From Lineus longissimus (taxonomy: Eukaryota; Nemertea; Pilidiophora; Heteronemertea; Lineidae), in contig NC_088309.1 of NCBI RefSeq assembly GCF_910592395.1, positions 25,052,599-25,112,598 on the forward strand: a DNA stretch of 60,000 nucleotides, given 5' to 3'. The translations under genes were made by a program, and so were the position numbers. Of this stretch, positions 36,653 to 50,474 are shown in pieces. Within the stretch, counting starts at the first letter, position 1. Every line of letters begins with the position of its first letter. Below the pieces are notes generated by a model. The model had not been told where the DNA came from. It did not search any database and was given only the letters and a program-made list of their open reading frames with translations.

Positions 36653-39600
36653 GCGAACACCAAGAAAGCCAGTCGAGAAATGATTATTCCGTGCACAAGT
36701 CAGCGGTCAGAGTACACTGCACGCCGCCCCATAGCATAACACGACAAATGACCATTACAGTATACTGTATATTTAACAAAGGATTAGGCGATCTGACACA
36801 ATGAGTGCTGGTTGAGAAGTCATTTATTCGGTCCACCGGTCAGTCAAACACGGACGGATTACACGCACCAATACCTGACTCGACAAGTCAACTAAACATG
36901 ACACCGAATGTGTTTTCACATCTTGGCTCGAATTTGATGATCAAGCTTGGTTATCGCCATCCAGTAACGCTGTATTCGTAACACTGTTAGCTTTCATTCA
37001 GATAATCCTTTATCATCGGCGCAATGGCAAATTAATGTGATAATCAAACCACGAGTGAGAATCAGAGGCAATATCTTCCACATCATGACTTCATCATCAA
37101 ACGAAAGAGCCCTCAGGAGGATTTTTAAGCAAACATTACGGCCGCTGCCATACTCCCATGCAATATCAATTGGCCCTCAACTTTTCTGAACAGTAAACGT
37201 GGCTCTTCATCACGTGCATGGTGTCGTCACCACTCCTTCCATTGGCTTGGAGGACTACAGACCTGCATGTATCCTTGCAGCGGTTATTTCTTCGACCTTT
37301 GCATACGGCGGCTACCGCCAGGGTCCATCACTAATCTAGTGTCGGTTTAGCGTCGGTTTTTGTTTTGATTTGACCACTGCATTGTGATAGTGCATGATGT
37401 CATCTTCGAAGTCTCGCATTCGAGATTCAATATAATGCAACGTATATAAACGTGATAACAACGAAATCAATACCATTCCAGCTAAGAAACAGATGAATGC
37501 TTCGTGATAGACATTTACTTCCTAACAGGGCAGTGATCATTTCGTTACATTTCATTACAAAACACGTAACAAAATACGGCGAGCGTGGATTGCACTTGTG
37601 GCGCACATACGAAGTACAAATTACATTACTGACTTCTTCTGCATCCATTCAATCTGCAATTTGCCTCATGCGCAATGTTTTTCGAGTCGATAATGTTGAA
37701 AGAGGAGAAATTGAGTTAGTTGTGATGATCATCGAATGTAGACACAGGGTGCCCGAGGTATATGGCGACATTCATGGATGGTGCACCAAATTAAGACGAT
37801 GAAAGCTGATCAGTTATAAAGTGAATCCCGCCTATCGAACAGCGCCTGAAGGAAGCGAATAGCGACTACCGCAAACAACTTCTGGATGTGATTTCGATTG
37901 GAAGTCCCCTGACGGTTGATATAACATATCTTGATTTATCGCGGTCTCCGGTCACTTCCTCCTAACTGGAAATGAGCAGACCGATTCGTGATTGTTAACC
38001 CATGATATGTCGAGATAAAGAATCGCTGAAATAATAGCTAGCCTGAGTACATTTCAGCAAGTATAAATTGTGCTTAACTTTTTAATCTATACACTTGATT
38101 TTTTTTCTTGATTTTCTTGATTCCTTGAGGATATTCATGTAACACGTAAGTGTTTTTCCCGACATTTTTTATCTTCATGCTACTAGCGTCCTATCTTTGC
38201 CAACCTGATATTGCCGGAAAAGTTCACTGAACCAAAATGTGTTGACTTGCTTCCACTGGATATAACTCTTATGATACGCCTGCATTATTCGTGTTCGCCA
38301 AAAAATTTCACCCTAATATCCTTTATTTTTGAAAATGTACAATTCAATCAGGACCTTGATCATCTTCGATACAATAATATGATGGTGTACTAAAAGGGTA
38401 TATTACAAGCCAAGTGAATACGCTGAAGAGAGTAGAACTGGAAAAGCTGGGAATGACTGACTATGCTGATTGTTTAGCCAAATATTAACTGAGGGGACAG
38501 GAGCAAATATACATTGCTCTGGCGATGGTCTACTGAACATATCTCAATAGACAATTTACCACGACATGTTTACAATGGCGTAGACAGGTTATTGTAATTG
38601 GTGAGATGTAATCAGGGAATACGGCGGTAAAATCCAATCAGCGATACCGCGGCTGGGTAGTTGTGTACTGCTAACATCAAGGCACGGATAGGGTCATACT
38701 GACCTTCCGGCGGTATTGCCGCCGTAGCCTCCGTGCGTTCTCTGGAAGCTCAGTAATGTCAATACTTTGAGGGTTAAGGTGGGATAGGGTAATATGCTAC
38801 CATTGACAGGAAGTAAGCTCATGACAGAACCTAGGGAAAAATTCATAAACGAAGTCAACAGCTAACTACAAGACTTGATTAAATTGTCGTGGTCGAAAAT
38901 GTCACCAGCCAAAACTGCCCGATCATTCTTGTCCTCCTGCTACAATTGTTCTTGACAATTTCACACGATAACCAACTCAAATGTGTGTGTCACTTGGACG
39001 GCCATCAATGAAAAATTAATGCAATCAGAAATCCAATAGGTATTTTATGTCAACATCTGATCGTCCGTAAAACAACATACTGTATTTTCAATAGTTTTTT
39101 TTTTAATCCGATATTTTAAACAACACTGGAGCACAGTCTCAATACAAGTTAAACTACATGAATAATTTTTTTTTAAACTACCGACCACTAACCATGTGCG
39201 TAAATAAATATCCGTGCCTGGATTTGAAAATTGCAATATTTACCGAAACATCTTGATTAGAACCTATTCTAGCATGAAGCACGCGATACATGTGGCATGA
39301 AATGTTGAAAGGCCACACTCACTTATTTATTGGATAAGATCACGAATCGTTTGCCATGTCTGGTTGATTTCACAGAAAAAAATGTCTTCTTCTTCGTTGT
39401 TAGCTACACGTTGTACATGTTTTTCTACCCATGAGGAACAGATGTTTCTTTGCGCAAATAATGAATTTCGATAAAGCTAATGTTTTGCTTAGTGTCTTTG
39501 CCATACTCAGAATATAAGCAGGGCATTTCGCACAGAGATCAAAGTCTCAGCAAATGACTATTTCATGTAAATTGTCGAATAAGCATTTCGTTCGAATTGA

Positions 39601-42600
39601 TGTTTACTTTACTATCGATCCTGTTTTGCAATATTATATGAACCAATGGTTTATAGTTCTTCATACAATATCGATGGCTGCGATGTTCGAGCAATCTTGA
39701 AGATGAGCTAAAAGAGTCACCTGATTGAGTAACGGTTTGTTCATGTAAAGTAAAAACGATTCGCTCTCTTCGATACTAGACATTAGACGATATCGAGATG
39801 ACACGAGCAACCGAAGCATTAGCCTGTTTTCATTTGGGCTCCACGATGCCTCGCTTGACATCAGCAATCCCAACCTGTTGACAGTCAAGGGTTTCTCTAG
39901 TCAAAGTGGATCAGCTTTAATATCCGTTCTTTCATGCTCGAGATGGTAAGGGAATTCAATTGGCAAAAGGTGGGATGGGTGTACAGGGGATGGATACGAT
40001 GGACGAACAGTGTAATCAAGGTGAATGCACGGGTGAACGCGCCGTGATATGATCTATGGCATCCGCGAGGCATTACAAACAATGATATTCATCCGCTAAG
40101 ACAAAACGAAGAGGTCACCTGACCACAATTGAACCGATAGGGTGCACGTGTGATCGTGTGTATGTTGTTCACATCATTTCGTGGTCACAATACGGTTTAC
40201 TGATATGTCACGAGAGTCAGTAAGTACATCTTTCGGCACGCAGTGGTCACAAATGAGGGCCCAACCGACGTCGTAAATGGGCCAGTACATGCTTCGGTAC
40301 GCAGTTGAGGGTACTCACAGCAGTCATAACCTATTGCTAACCCTACTTCTCCTTGAGAAAGTGAAGTCGTTTTCTTAACTCCACACTGGAGACTGAGCAG
40401 GCGTGTTTTGTCAAATATCTCGAGAACCAATGCATTGGGTGTCAGAACCGAGTCCATTAGCAGTTAGGTAGCTTAAATTATTTAGAGTTTGTCGCTAATA
40501 GTTCTGAAGCCGTGGTCAGAATGACCATTACGAGGACAAGAGTGTCAATTTTCCAGAAAATACGTCAGTCCTCGTCAGTGTTAGGAGCTGTTGAGCTTCT
40601 AATCATATATCCGTTGAGGTTAATTGGGCAAATGTATTGACAAGTTGCGAAAGGTACAGACTACATTGTATGTTGTCTAAAAAAATACAGTCAGCAATAG
40701 ACTGGTAAAATGAACGTCTGCAAAATATATTCCACATTCCACAAGGCCGATATACAAAAATCCTTTTGTTGGTCAGTTTCAACCTCAGTCCGAAACTCAG
40801 CTTGAAAACCAATAGTCTATTCCGTACCGCGTGACCACGAGTCTGATTTATATAGAACATTGTCCAACCAGTTACTCAAGGAAGATGCAAAATGTTAGTA
40901 TGCAGTCCTCGGATCGAACCAGCCGCTCCAATGCATAATAATCAGTCGCATCGGCGTGGACTGGCTCGATACTTCGTAGCGACAAAGCATGATACTAAAA
41001 TTTGGAATATCACAGTGTATTAATGTTCCATTCTTCCGCGGTCAAAACCTACAGTACTCAGTTGTGATACTTAGAGTGGAGCGAGTGTAAATGAACGTCA
41101 CGATTGCATCGAATGGAAAAGGGCTGTACCGGATGCATGCACAGACCGAATTCCTACACACAGACACAGTGAATGAATAGGCTACGCCGGCGAAACATTC
41201 TCACAATCCCTTCCATTATGGGATCACAACTCCACCAAATCAGTATAATAATGACATTCATTTGTGATTACAGATACTGCAGAGGAGAATCGATGTCTAT
41301 TATAGATTGGAGGCAGACCGATTACCCATCTCATTTGCTGGGATTTAGGTGGGGACGCGTAACTGCCGGCGGTAAGCGGCTATGGTTGGTTTACTTGACT
41401 TCGAGCAACGGAACGAAACCAACGAAATGGTTCCAAGGTTTCTTTTCCTATTCATACTTCACAGCCTACATGTATATGCCCTAGGGCCGTGGTTATATTG
41501 GGAGCGATCATTGACTGTTAAAACGACCTACTCACGTATAACAATGTATAGCATCAAAACTATGCAACTGGTCAACAGTCGGTTGCATACGCAAGGTATA
41601 GGCGCGGCTCTCTGTGAACGAAGCGCAGCAAACCTATACTGAAATCATGATGCCTGGCGAGTACCTGCTCCTTCGGGGTCGGGAAATGAAAAATAGTGAA
41701 ACGCAACCTACAGCGTTTTCAAGTTGAGACCCCCATGCCATTTGAATTTCATCATGAGGCACAATGAGTAGGAAACCCGATCCTCCTTGCCAAAGATTTA
41801 CCGGTATAAAGACGATAGGGTTGCTTGCCGTTCCATGCATACGTACCGGGGCATTTTTTTCGTCTTAATGTCCAATGCAGTTTATTTTCATTATATTTTC
41901 TTGCGGGTCAGATGAGAAAAAAATAAAATATCCGTAGTGCTAATATTTTGCACTCAATCGCTTAAACGCGGTTTATAGTATTTGTATATCAGTCTACACA
42001 ATAACATTGATAACATTTATCAAACTCATTATTAAATTCAGTGGCCAGTTGCGGAAGCAGTTGCCCATAAATTCCTTCTCGCATCAGCACTGGCAATAAA
42101 AGTGCATCCTCGGAAAGATAACTCATCTTTGTAAATGCAATAATCGCCCAGTAAATGATACAGTGTTAATGTACCACATCTACAAACTTGATATTAAAAC
42201 CGGGGTTATTACTGTCATACTATAAAGGGTGCCAAAGGCAACTCAATCATCCTGGCGATCATGGCCATTTCGATGGCGGTTACGTATGGCCAATAAGGCG
42301 TAATTGACCAGGCAAATATGTGAAGCTCCACTGATCAGCATCAAAAGGGTTAGGCTTGCAAAGTTTGTTTTCTTCCAATTATACATTTCCACAAAGTTCT
42401 TACTGAGATACTATTTACTTTGATATGCCTGCACATTCCATCTTTGATGTTAAATGGACACCAATGATACTTAAGGCTTCATGAGGTCCCAGACTAATTG
42501 GCATCAGAAGGGCCATCAGCGTGCCAAATTTTGTTTTCATTCAATTACCATGATATTCACACAGCTGTGTGATGATTGAGCATGATATATATTGGCTTTG

Positions 42601-43008
42601 ATCTACTTCCTGGATTCCATCTCTTGCTCTGGATGTAAACAATAATTTATAAAACACCAATAAAAGGATACATCAAAAATACCAGAATTCATCCCGACTC
42701 ATAATGATGCCTCAGTGTGGAAGTATTTTTGCCTGCTCTGCTGGAATTCAGAGTTAAATTATCACTACTTGTAGATTTAGATTCCCCATTTTTATAGCCT
42801 GCCTTTAGTTAACAGAGCGAACTTGGCGTGACTATGCCATCACGATAGAGTCTGGTGATCGTTCTACAAAAATGATTACACTCAAATAAAATGCGGCACA
42901 GAAACATTCAGTGTTAGTACAAATATTGCAAAATCCAATACTGCGGCAGAATAGAATTGATCATAAACAAGCATCATTAAACGTCCATGTACATGACATC
43001 GCTTACGC
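36653..43008. other. Intergenic; no gene recognised
   Basis: No domain-bearing frame. A weak B-box-like sequence (GGTTCGATCC on the minus strand, near 40912-40921) is present without a matching tRNA fold. Confidence 0.4.
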
Positions 43009-43844
43009 TTAACTTATCAACGAAGGCAATGTCTGGGGCAGTGGTCTTCTGATGAAGTTTAATTGGCCCACAAGCTCTCGTAACTGGCCATTAGATTGGC
43101 GGTAATGGCAGAGGAATTGATAAAGAAACGCTTGTCCATTCCACTGGGAGGAGAAACCATTAGTTGATGATACTTCAAGCGATGGTTTCTTGTATAGCGT
43201 ACAGACAAAGAGGTGGCCATCCTTGTTATCGGGAAACATAATGGCATCGTGTCATGTATACTTTTATTATAATGAATTCTGGTGAAATGGTGATCACTAG
43301 CTCTGCCACTGTTATGCAACATTGAATGGAAAAACTCTGATCAATAAATCGTCCCCAGATTTTTGATTTTTTATTGAACAGCGTCTCCAATATATCGATG
43401 GATGGGCAATCATCAGCACACGTTTTGTGCAACACAGCCAGGACGAAAGGAAAACCGATTCCGCTATGATTGAGTCTCATTTCCAGTTGGATGTCTGTCA
43501 AGTACATGTACTGTATATAAGTTTCAGCAGATACAAATAATGTAGTTTAAAGTTGCCTTGAGTTCACTGATGGACAGGACTCGTCCCCAAAAACAGATAT
43601 GTGTTACAGCATTTCAAATTATACTATTATCAACTGAAATGTGTCGGGTTTTTTTTTTTAAATGCAGATTTGCCATCATGCTACATTTGCCTAACAATCT
43701 GATCGGCGGATGATCAATAAAATCATCCACAGATGTTGCTTTTTTGTGAAAAATTCGGCTCCAACATGACGACGGATGATCATCGCAATCCGGTAAATGC
43801 TTGTATGCAACAAGGCAGGGATCAGCGAAAAAGCCATTCAGCAA
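43009..43844 (-). pseudogene. Decayed repeat-protein remnant, possibly ankyrin-like
   Basis: Minus-strand frames at 43844-43614, 43507-43226 and 43239-43009 lie in three different reading frames but appear to share a pattern. The first two correspond at DNA level over roughly 150 bp with many substitutions: GFPFVLAVLHKTCADDCPSI against a related stretch ending HLPDCDDHPSS, each followed by a KK-containing segment and FID. The third has NKDGHLFVCTLYKKPSLEV and NGQAFLYQFLCHYRQSNG. The layout G-x-x-(P)-hydrophobic-x-A-L/V, then P-S-x-x-(hydrophobic)3, is loosely that of ankyrin repeats. Frame changes and missing consensus residues suggest a decayed copy, although unseen introns could explain the frames. 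Family assignment is weak. Confidence 0.3.
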
Positions 43845-46800
43845 AACAATCGATCAGATCAGTGAATCTTTAAACATTTATCAGGAATGCATAATTTGTA
43901 GTCATGGGAATGAGAATTTCGGTCGTCCATCACCTTCATCATTGTCTCGTTCATCATTATCATCGGATGCAACTTGGATTTATGGCCTTGGTAATAGCGC
44001 TGTCAAACCAAGGCTTTGCCAAGCTTGATTCTAAAATGGGGTGGATTGTTTTGCGGGTGGCGTGAATACGCCGGGGGATATGCCTTGCATTTGCAATCAC
44101 AGCACGGAGAGTCTGTCGGTGAAAGTATGGACAACAGAGAGTAGCGCTTGACAATACCCGAGTTTCAGATTTACAGTTCAGAACTGCCTAAACCAACCGA
44201 ACTCATCCAGAACTCATCCAGACACCACTGACGATATTGTCCAGAGGATATTCTACATAATGTTCAAGTATAGGATGTCTTCAGAGGAATAGGTGAATTT
44301 GATATTTTTATGGTTATTATATGAGTGGTGGTGTTTATCAGATGGGAAATTTCCCTGATATACATGTAGTGCAGGCTGCATCAACGTGCAGCTCATCTCA
44401 GACGGAGAACGTGCAGTCATCGCGCTGCTCTGACAACCATTATCGCTATTACATGTACTTAGAACTTGCCAAATCTGCAGACCTACTCAGCGATATTGCC
44501 GGCATGAAAAAACGGAAACCCATATCTCAACATCGATGACATCTTTCCTTACTAGAGAACACTATCAATCGCCCACATGACAGTCTTTATATTGTCGACA
44601 ATCAATCGATGAACGCTCGAGGTTGCTAAAAGCTTCAAACAGCCTGAAGAAAATAAGACAATTTGAGAAAATAATAGAATTAAGTTAGCGAGCGCCTGAG
44701 GTGAATTTGAATTTGACGTGTTTGACGTCGCCTGTGGGTGATAATCTGATTTACGCTGGTCTGGTGAGTAAGGAGGGCTCACATTTCTTACGTGGGTGTC
44801 TCTGAGTGCAAAAGGTTTACTTTCCTCGGAAGATTTCCTGCAGAAAATGGCTTTTCGAGACAACTCAGGATTAGGTTCAATCGCCAACTGATACGTATAG
44901 TATAGGTATTGTCGTGATCATCCTCTGCTCCGCAGGAACTGATGACATTTCTGATCGTAGATTATATAGATCGTCCCTTGGGTGTTACACAAGGTTGTAA
45001 GTGACATTCAAAATACTATTTCCCCATCGTAACTCACAGGGCTCCGAGATCGCAAACCCCAAAACGAGTTACCTGTTTAGGGTGAGCATTACCTTCTTCG
45101 CGTTTACTTATATATGCTTGGATTGAGAGTCGGCCACTTTAACTTCTTTACCTTCACCACCTCTATTTGTCTTTTCTTTCGGTCAAACAAATTTTGAACT
45201 CTCAAAGGTTGTTATGATATTGAAGCCCGGACCTTTTTCTATAATTGGACAGGCAGGCTCTAGGGTTTTGGACATAAAGAGACAGTGCGTGAGCCATGTT
45301 TGATACAAACATGTCACAAGTCAAATGAAAGTCCATGATTGCGTGCAATTCTTTGCGGACTAAAGGGTTATTATAAGGAAGAGTATGTTTTGATAGCCTA
45401 ATGAATCTGATTAGTATTGCTTGCTAAAGTAGGCAAATTCAGTTACTCAGAGACTAATATGTTGATCAAATGTTCAGGGATCATAGCTACCTTTTCGTAT
45501 ATTGATCCGACTGATCACTAAAATTGGTATCTAAATAGCATAACATCTGGTTTCTTTGACACGGAGATGTCGAGGAAATTTACAAAGCGGGTTTAAAATT
45601 CTTGGCGAAGCACGCATGTGTTGGAAGAAAGAGTGTGGCTTCTCAAGAGGAAGTCTTGACATTTGATTTGAAAATTGTCAAAGGTTTGATGTCCCACCGC
45701 GTCTCGTGACATTATAACGGCTGTATTGAGATGCTAGAATTTAAATCTCGTGTGACCGCGTCATATCATTGTTGTAGATGGATGCTTGTGCGTGTCAGGG
45801 GAACTCTTACCAAATACCAAATAAGGTATGTCGCCTTACTAAGAGTGGGTTTAACTGAAAAACATAAGTCTATGAAGATACTTGACGTAACCGCAAGCAA
45901 AGCTATTATACTCGTCCAGTTTATTTTTGCAGTAAGGGGGTGCTTTTGAATAACCAGGCCGAGGTTTTAAATTGGCCCTGCGTATTTTTGTGTTTTCTAC
46001 ATAACAGTCGGAGGTGCAAATTAGATAGTATGCCAGCATTGGGTAAATCGGAGTCTGATGTTCTGTATTTCAAGTTGTCCACCTTCTTTAAATCCAAAGG
46101 GGCTAACAGATTATTGACACAAGTGCTGATATACTTGCCAATAAGAGCAATATATGATGGCTCCCTCGAGGAATACCCGGATGAATGTCGGACATGGTTA
46201 TCAGATAGCAGACTGACGTATTGAGAGTTCTGTCCGGACCAATCAGTCCCCAGCCCTGACCCGGTCAATGGATTACTCTCCATTTTCTTGTCGGGCAACG
46301 GCTCCGGCGGAACCAATCGAAATTGCACTTGACGCTCACGACGACGGAGCCTTAGTGATCGGATGACGATGCTCTCTTGTTTCACTCTAGTGTTGGTAGG
46401 TCATGGATGTAACGATCTCGTTGGTGACTAAATAGAGGCACTCTGATTTTCATGGCGTAGAAGGCAAATATATAACGTCATCTGCAATTTGGGCGGCCAG
46501 TTCCCCCATGCTGATGAGATTATCTCTGCAGCGGTCCAATGACACATGCTTATAGCAAATACGTGTATAATTGTATACAAAAGGAACACCTGCTGAGCAT
46601 GTATTCAATCTGCGACTGCCTCCCCTCCCCGCGCCACCCCCAACCGGCCAAAAGACGCAATGATACTGGGACAACAACAAATCATGGCCAATGATCAGAA
46701 CGTGCAAATGGAGAAGATTGATACAATATCCCCGCGCAATTCCACCATGATCGCCTGCAACTGATTTATAACTTGCTCCCAAACGGCCAAAATCTGACAT

Positions 46801-48903
46801 GAGATCATTTCGAAATTGCCATTATAAGGGTAAAACCGCCAGTATAGTCGTTCCCATAGAAACCGGCAAATGTTCCTGATAAGGCTCAATCGGATGCCTG
46901 GTTTATTCCTATTTTTTGTGGTTGGAACATTTCAGTTGATTGGGACGCATCGCATCAAGTCATGTATCTATCAGAGGGGTTTGCCACAACGATTCTGCCG
47001 CTTTCACAGGCTTTTGTGGTGAGACGCTAGACGCTGTAGCAGATGGCTTTATAATCTTTCTACCAAAAACCTACCCATTGTCAGATCTTGCATTAGGCCC
47101 AGTTGAACAAAACAAACATGTCACTAACTTGGCTTAACTGCAAGAGATAAGGCCAAATTACCGCCACAACCGTTTACCACAGCTTTGCCATGGAGAACAC
47201 TTTCAGGCAAAATCATTAATAAATTTGTCTTTATTCCTCAAATTTACAGCAATAATATTGATAAGAATTCGACTTCATTTACATATCTACCATTTACACC
47301 CTTTATATATACTGAATACAGCGTAAGAGGGGCTAGCCAAGCAGTCCGTTAATGAAAAAAGTTTACTTATGAGTTTTTTGGAGCTCATCATTTCAGTGTA
47401 ACTCTTAGACTGCTGTATTTGCTGTTGGCAGCAGATTACAAAAATGGTCATACGAGGCAAACAGCGCGTGCACATTCATGTAGACAGGAGGATTTGTCTC
47501 CGTTTTGAAAGTAATCTAAGTGTTTACCGTATTACGTATTTACAAAAATCACTGTGCTGTCACAACTAATTGCACGTTGTGGCCCTAATAAAAATCACGA
47601 TAACCTTAACTTTTCTTTCAAACCGTAGAAAATTGATCACAAGGTCGGCCCGATACCAAGGCAACTTACTAAATGTCGTTGTTCATTTTTGAATCGTAAC
47701 TGTTACCCATCGTCGCCATTCAAACATAGCCTGGATTGCGTCGCCGCCGTATAGTCCACTTTTTCGTCCGTCGCTGCGGCAGGTAGTGGTCGGGCAGTTG
47801 GTATCCGTTCGCCCATATGGGTTTTGCTCCCTGGTTCTGATTAACGCCTCCTTGCATTTCGTGGAGGGGTATGCACTACCGCAGCCACAGCTGTGTTTGT
47901 CTTGTCGTCATGTGATTTGGGCTACTTCGTCGCAATATCTTTACAGACAGACGAAACTACCCTAAATCACGTGGACACAGTTAATTTACAACTAGAATTA
48001 TTTCACAGCTGCATTGAATAGATAATTGGTAAAAACTATTCAAAAATGCTCAATGCAACGGATTTCTATATCATCATGTGTCCTCCATTCAAATAATTCC
48101 CTTGAGAATAGAGTCCAATCTCAGCGCTCTGCTTGATGCCTTCATCGTAGATTGTCTGAGCAATCTTCGTTATTTTCAGTAATCGGTAAAAACAGCACGA
48201 CTGCATGCCATATCAATTTAATTGAATCGAACGTGAACGCTTCGTACTAGTGAAGTCGATTTTTTGTCCTTGAAAAAAGGACACAAAAGGCAAAAAACGG
48301 CAACAACGAGATGAAGAAATTTAAATTACATATCCACAGGCCGTGGATAGAAAATGTGCACATTTAAAGAAGAACATATCCATAACCATTATATTGTGTT
48401 TCAGAACTTTTGAGTACAAGGCGCAATAGTGAGGCCGTTTTTAAAGTAACAATGGGCACCGCCCGGAGACCAATTACATGTGGTTCTCAGTTACAATGAC
48501 ACTACGAACAATCGTATCCCATGCTCTCCCATTTTAAAATTTGCGAAAATGCGGTCTGCTTCGATCTGAACGGGGCTTTCTAGGCCAAAAATCTCTCATA
48601 AATCCAGTCGATCTGACATGCTCTGCAGCTAGGCATTAATCCATGAATACATTATTAGTAATCAGTGAATGACAATCCCTCATCCAGAATCGGCTATCAC
48701 GGCAAATCGATGGCTGAGCCATTTTAAAACCATCACTCATGCATTAATTGGTATTCCGTTTGGCAACATGACACCGCGCAGTACCGATCGATCAGTAGAT
48801 CACATGATGGCGGTTACACAGGACGCCATCTTCTCTCCCAAAAAAACATGGCCGCTTATCCCAAGGCACAAATGCATAAACATCCTAAGTTTTCCTTTCT
48901 GTA
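43845..48903. other. Intergenic, downstream of the right nAChR gene
   Basis: The part next to 48904 should be the 3' UTR of the receptor gene on the minus strand; I see no AATAAA close by in that orientation. The 154-codon minus frame at 45921-46385 and the overlapping plus frame at 45940-46224 have no recognisable domain and conflict with each other, so neither is called. Confidence 0.4.
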
Positions 48904-49532
48904 TCATCGGTCTAATGGCTCATGATAATCAGGCCTACCGAGAGGGATGAATACAAGTAACGTCGTGGTGGAAAGGGTCATAAGAGTCATGAATACAACG
49001 AAAAACACCCGGTCCATTACGGCCGCTACGTGACGCCACTCATTCACGATATCAACCTCGTTATCATCCTCGTCCTTCTTCATCACCATAATTCTAAGAT
49101 ATTTCAATATTTCTTCCAAAGGAGTCAGTCGTTTTTCGTCCACATCATCAAATCCATCCCCGTACGGATCTTTCAGATCTCGTGTTGAATTCCGCGGCGA
49201 GCTGTATTCAGGAGTAAATCGCACAGCATTCACGCCCTGCGTTGGGTCATGCCCAACAAGTTTTGTGAAAACTTCTGACGGTTCTGATCTGATGTTATTC
49301 GCTCTGTGGTTATTAGAGTTCGTCTCGTATATGATAGGTATTTTGCGCCGCTCTTTGGGCGTATGATGACAACATTTAAATCCGCATACGGTTGCGATGT
49401 GATGGAGTACTAATATGCGGAGCCAGCTTGGGACTTTCTTCTGATGCGGTCCACAGTGGTGAAGGTTTAATATGAAGACTGTAAGAATGACAGATATGGA
49501 AGTAACCGCCATTGAGACCGTCAGATATATAC
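48904..49532 (-). CDS. nAChR subunit, exon 5: M3, cytoplasmic loop, M4, C-terminus
   Basis: The exon starts after TTTTCAG at 49532 in phase 1 (completing a glycine) and ends at the TGA at 48906-48904. M3 follows at once (YLTVSMAVTSISVILTVFIL, about residues 284-303), then the NLHH motif common in this family. The cytoplasmic loop of about 140 residues has a CCHH cluster, a polar middle and an acidic stretch (FDDVDEKR). An amphipathic segment (PLEEILKYLRIMV) then leads to NEWRHVAAVMDRVFF, the conserved helix before M4. M4 (about 458-479) is rich in threonine and leucine. The tail ends HEPLDR. The loop is the least conserved part of the family and normally governs trafficking and modulation. 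Confidence 0.96.
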
Positions 49533-50474
49533 CTGAAAAGAAAGGCAAACAAAACAACGGTTAAGTTGAGGATTTTTTTAATGTACACGCGTGCACACAT
49601 GTACATGTACTGGTAACTTTAATTCGCTCAATACAACGCAGTGTTTGCACATTTGTTGTTTTTTTGATAACTCGACTTAATTATTAATGAGATCATTTTC
49701 GTCAGTGCTAAAATGATATTCCAGAAAAAAAATACATTTCATTTTACATTTTCGACAAATCTTTACTGCACGTCATTCCTGGAGAGATTTCGGCCTCTTT
49801 GAACTCACTCGATCGTACAAAAACCCACGCAAGTGAAAACTTCAGAGATAAATTTCGCATGCTTTTATAAGTATTTGCAGCGTACTTCAGAACTCTGCAC
49901 GTCTTCTTTTAATGGCTGAAAGGTATTTACTCAGAACATTTGTTTTTTTTAGAATATTGCAGTATACTGCTGCACTTCTCTAATGTGTTTCCCCTAAACA
50001 ACTCTTATCACTTTCCTGAAATCGTTCACGTTCTGCCAAGATGATCTGTGTAGCAATAGGAAAAAGCTATTGCATGTTTCAACCTTTGCCGCAACAATCA
50101 TGTTAGCATCACTTGGGTTACTTGGCATCTTTTCATTATGCAAATGCAGATGGTGCTATTTGGAACATTTTAGTTCAGATAGGAGAGCCGAAACGTACGC
50201 ACGTCTCTTTGTAACTGAACAAAAGTGAGCTACATTAGCGTTGACTGGGACGATTTAGCAAATTAGAACTTAACTTGAAGTACTATTTCCACACATACAT
50301 CCTGTCACACCCACAGTCGATCTGTTCTTGGACACTGACGCTTTATACCAAATAGGCCAAGTGCGCAATACATGGCGTGAAATGCTTTACATGGAGATAT
50401 GCCCTTAAAAGTCACGTTGACGCCATATTCTAAACTCAATACGAAACTTCCAAAGACCTTTTGAACCAACCTAC
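49533..50474 (-). other. Intron 4 of the nAChR gene (942 bp)
   Basis: It begins GTAGGT at 50474 and ends TTTTCAG at 49533, splitting the glycine codon after VPLI (phase 1) between M2 and M3. Near its 3' end on the minus strand (plus coordinates about 49580-49612) is a TACATGTACATGTG-type repeat. No other feature seen. Confidence 0.93.

Noticed and set aside
36535-36804. 89-codon plus-strand frame
   Set aside because: It overlaps the 86-bp tandem repeat; the peptide is repeat-derived.
40912-40970. Minus-strand B-box-like GGTTCGATCC, considered as a tRNA
   Set aside because: No A box or pairing acceptor and anticodon stems at the right distance.
45921-46385. 154-codon minus-strand frame and overlapping plus frame at 45940-46224
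   Set aside because: They conflict with each other, have no recognisable domain or signal and no splice context.
49376-49606. 76-codon minus frame overlapping nAChR exon 5
   Set aside because: Out-of-frame shadow of the receptor exon.
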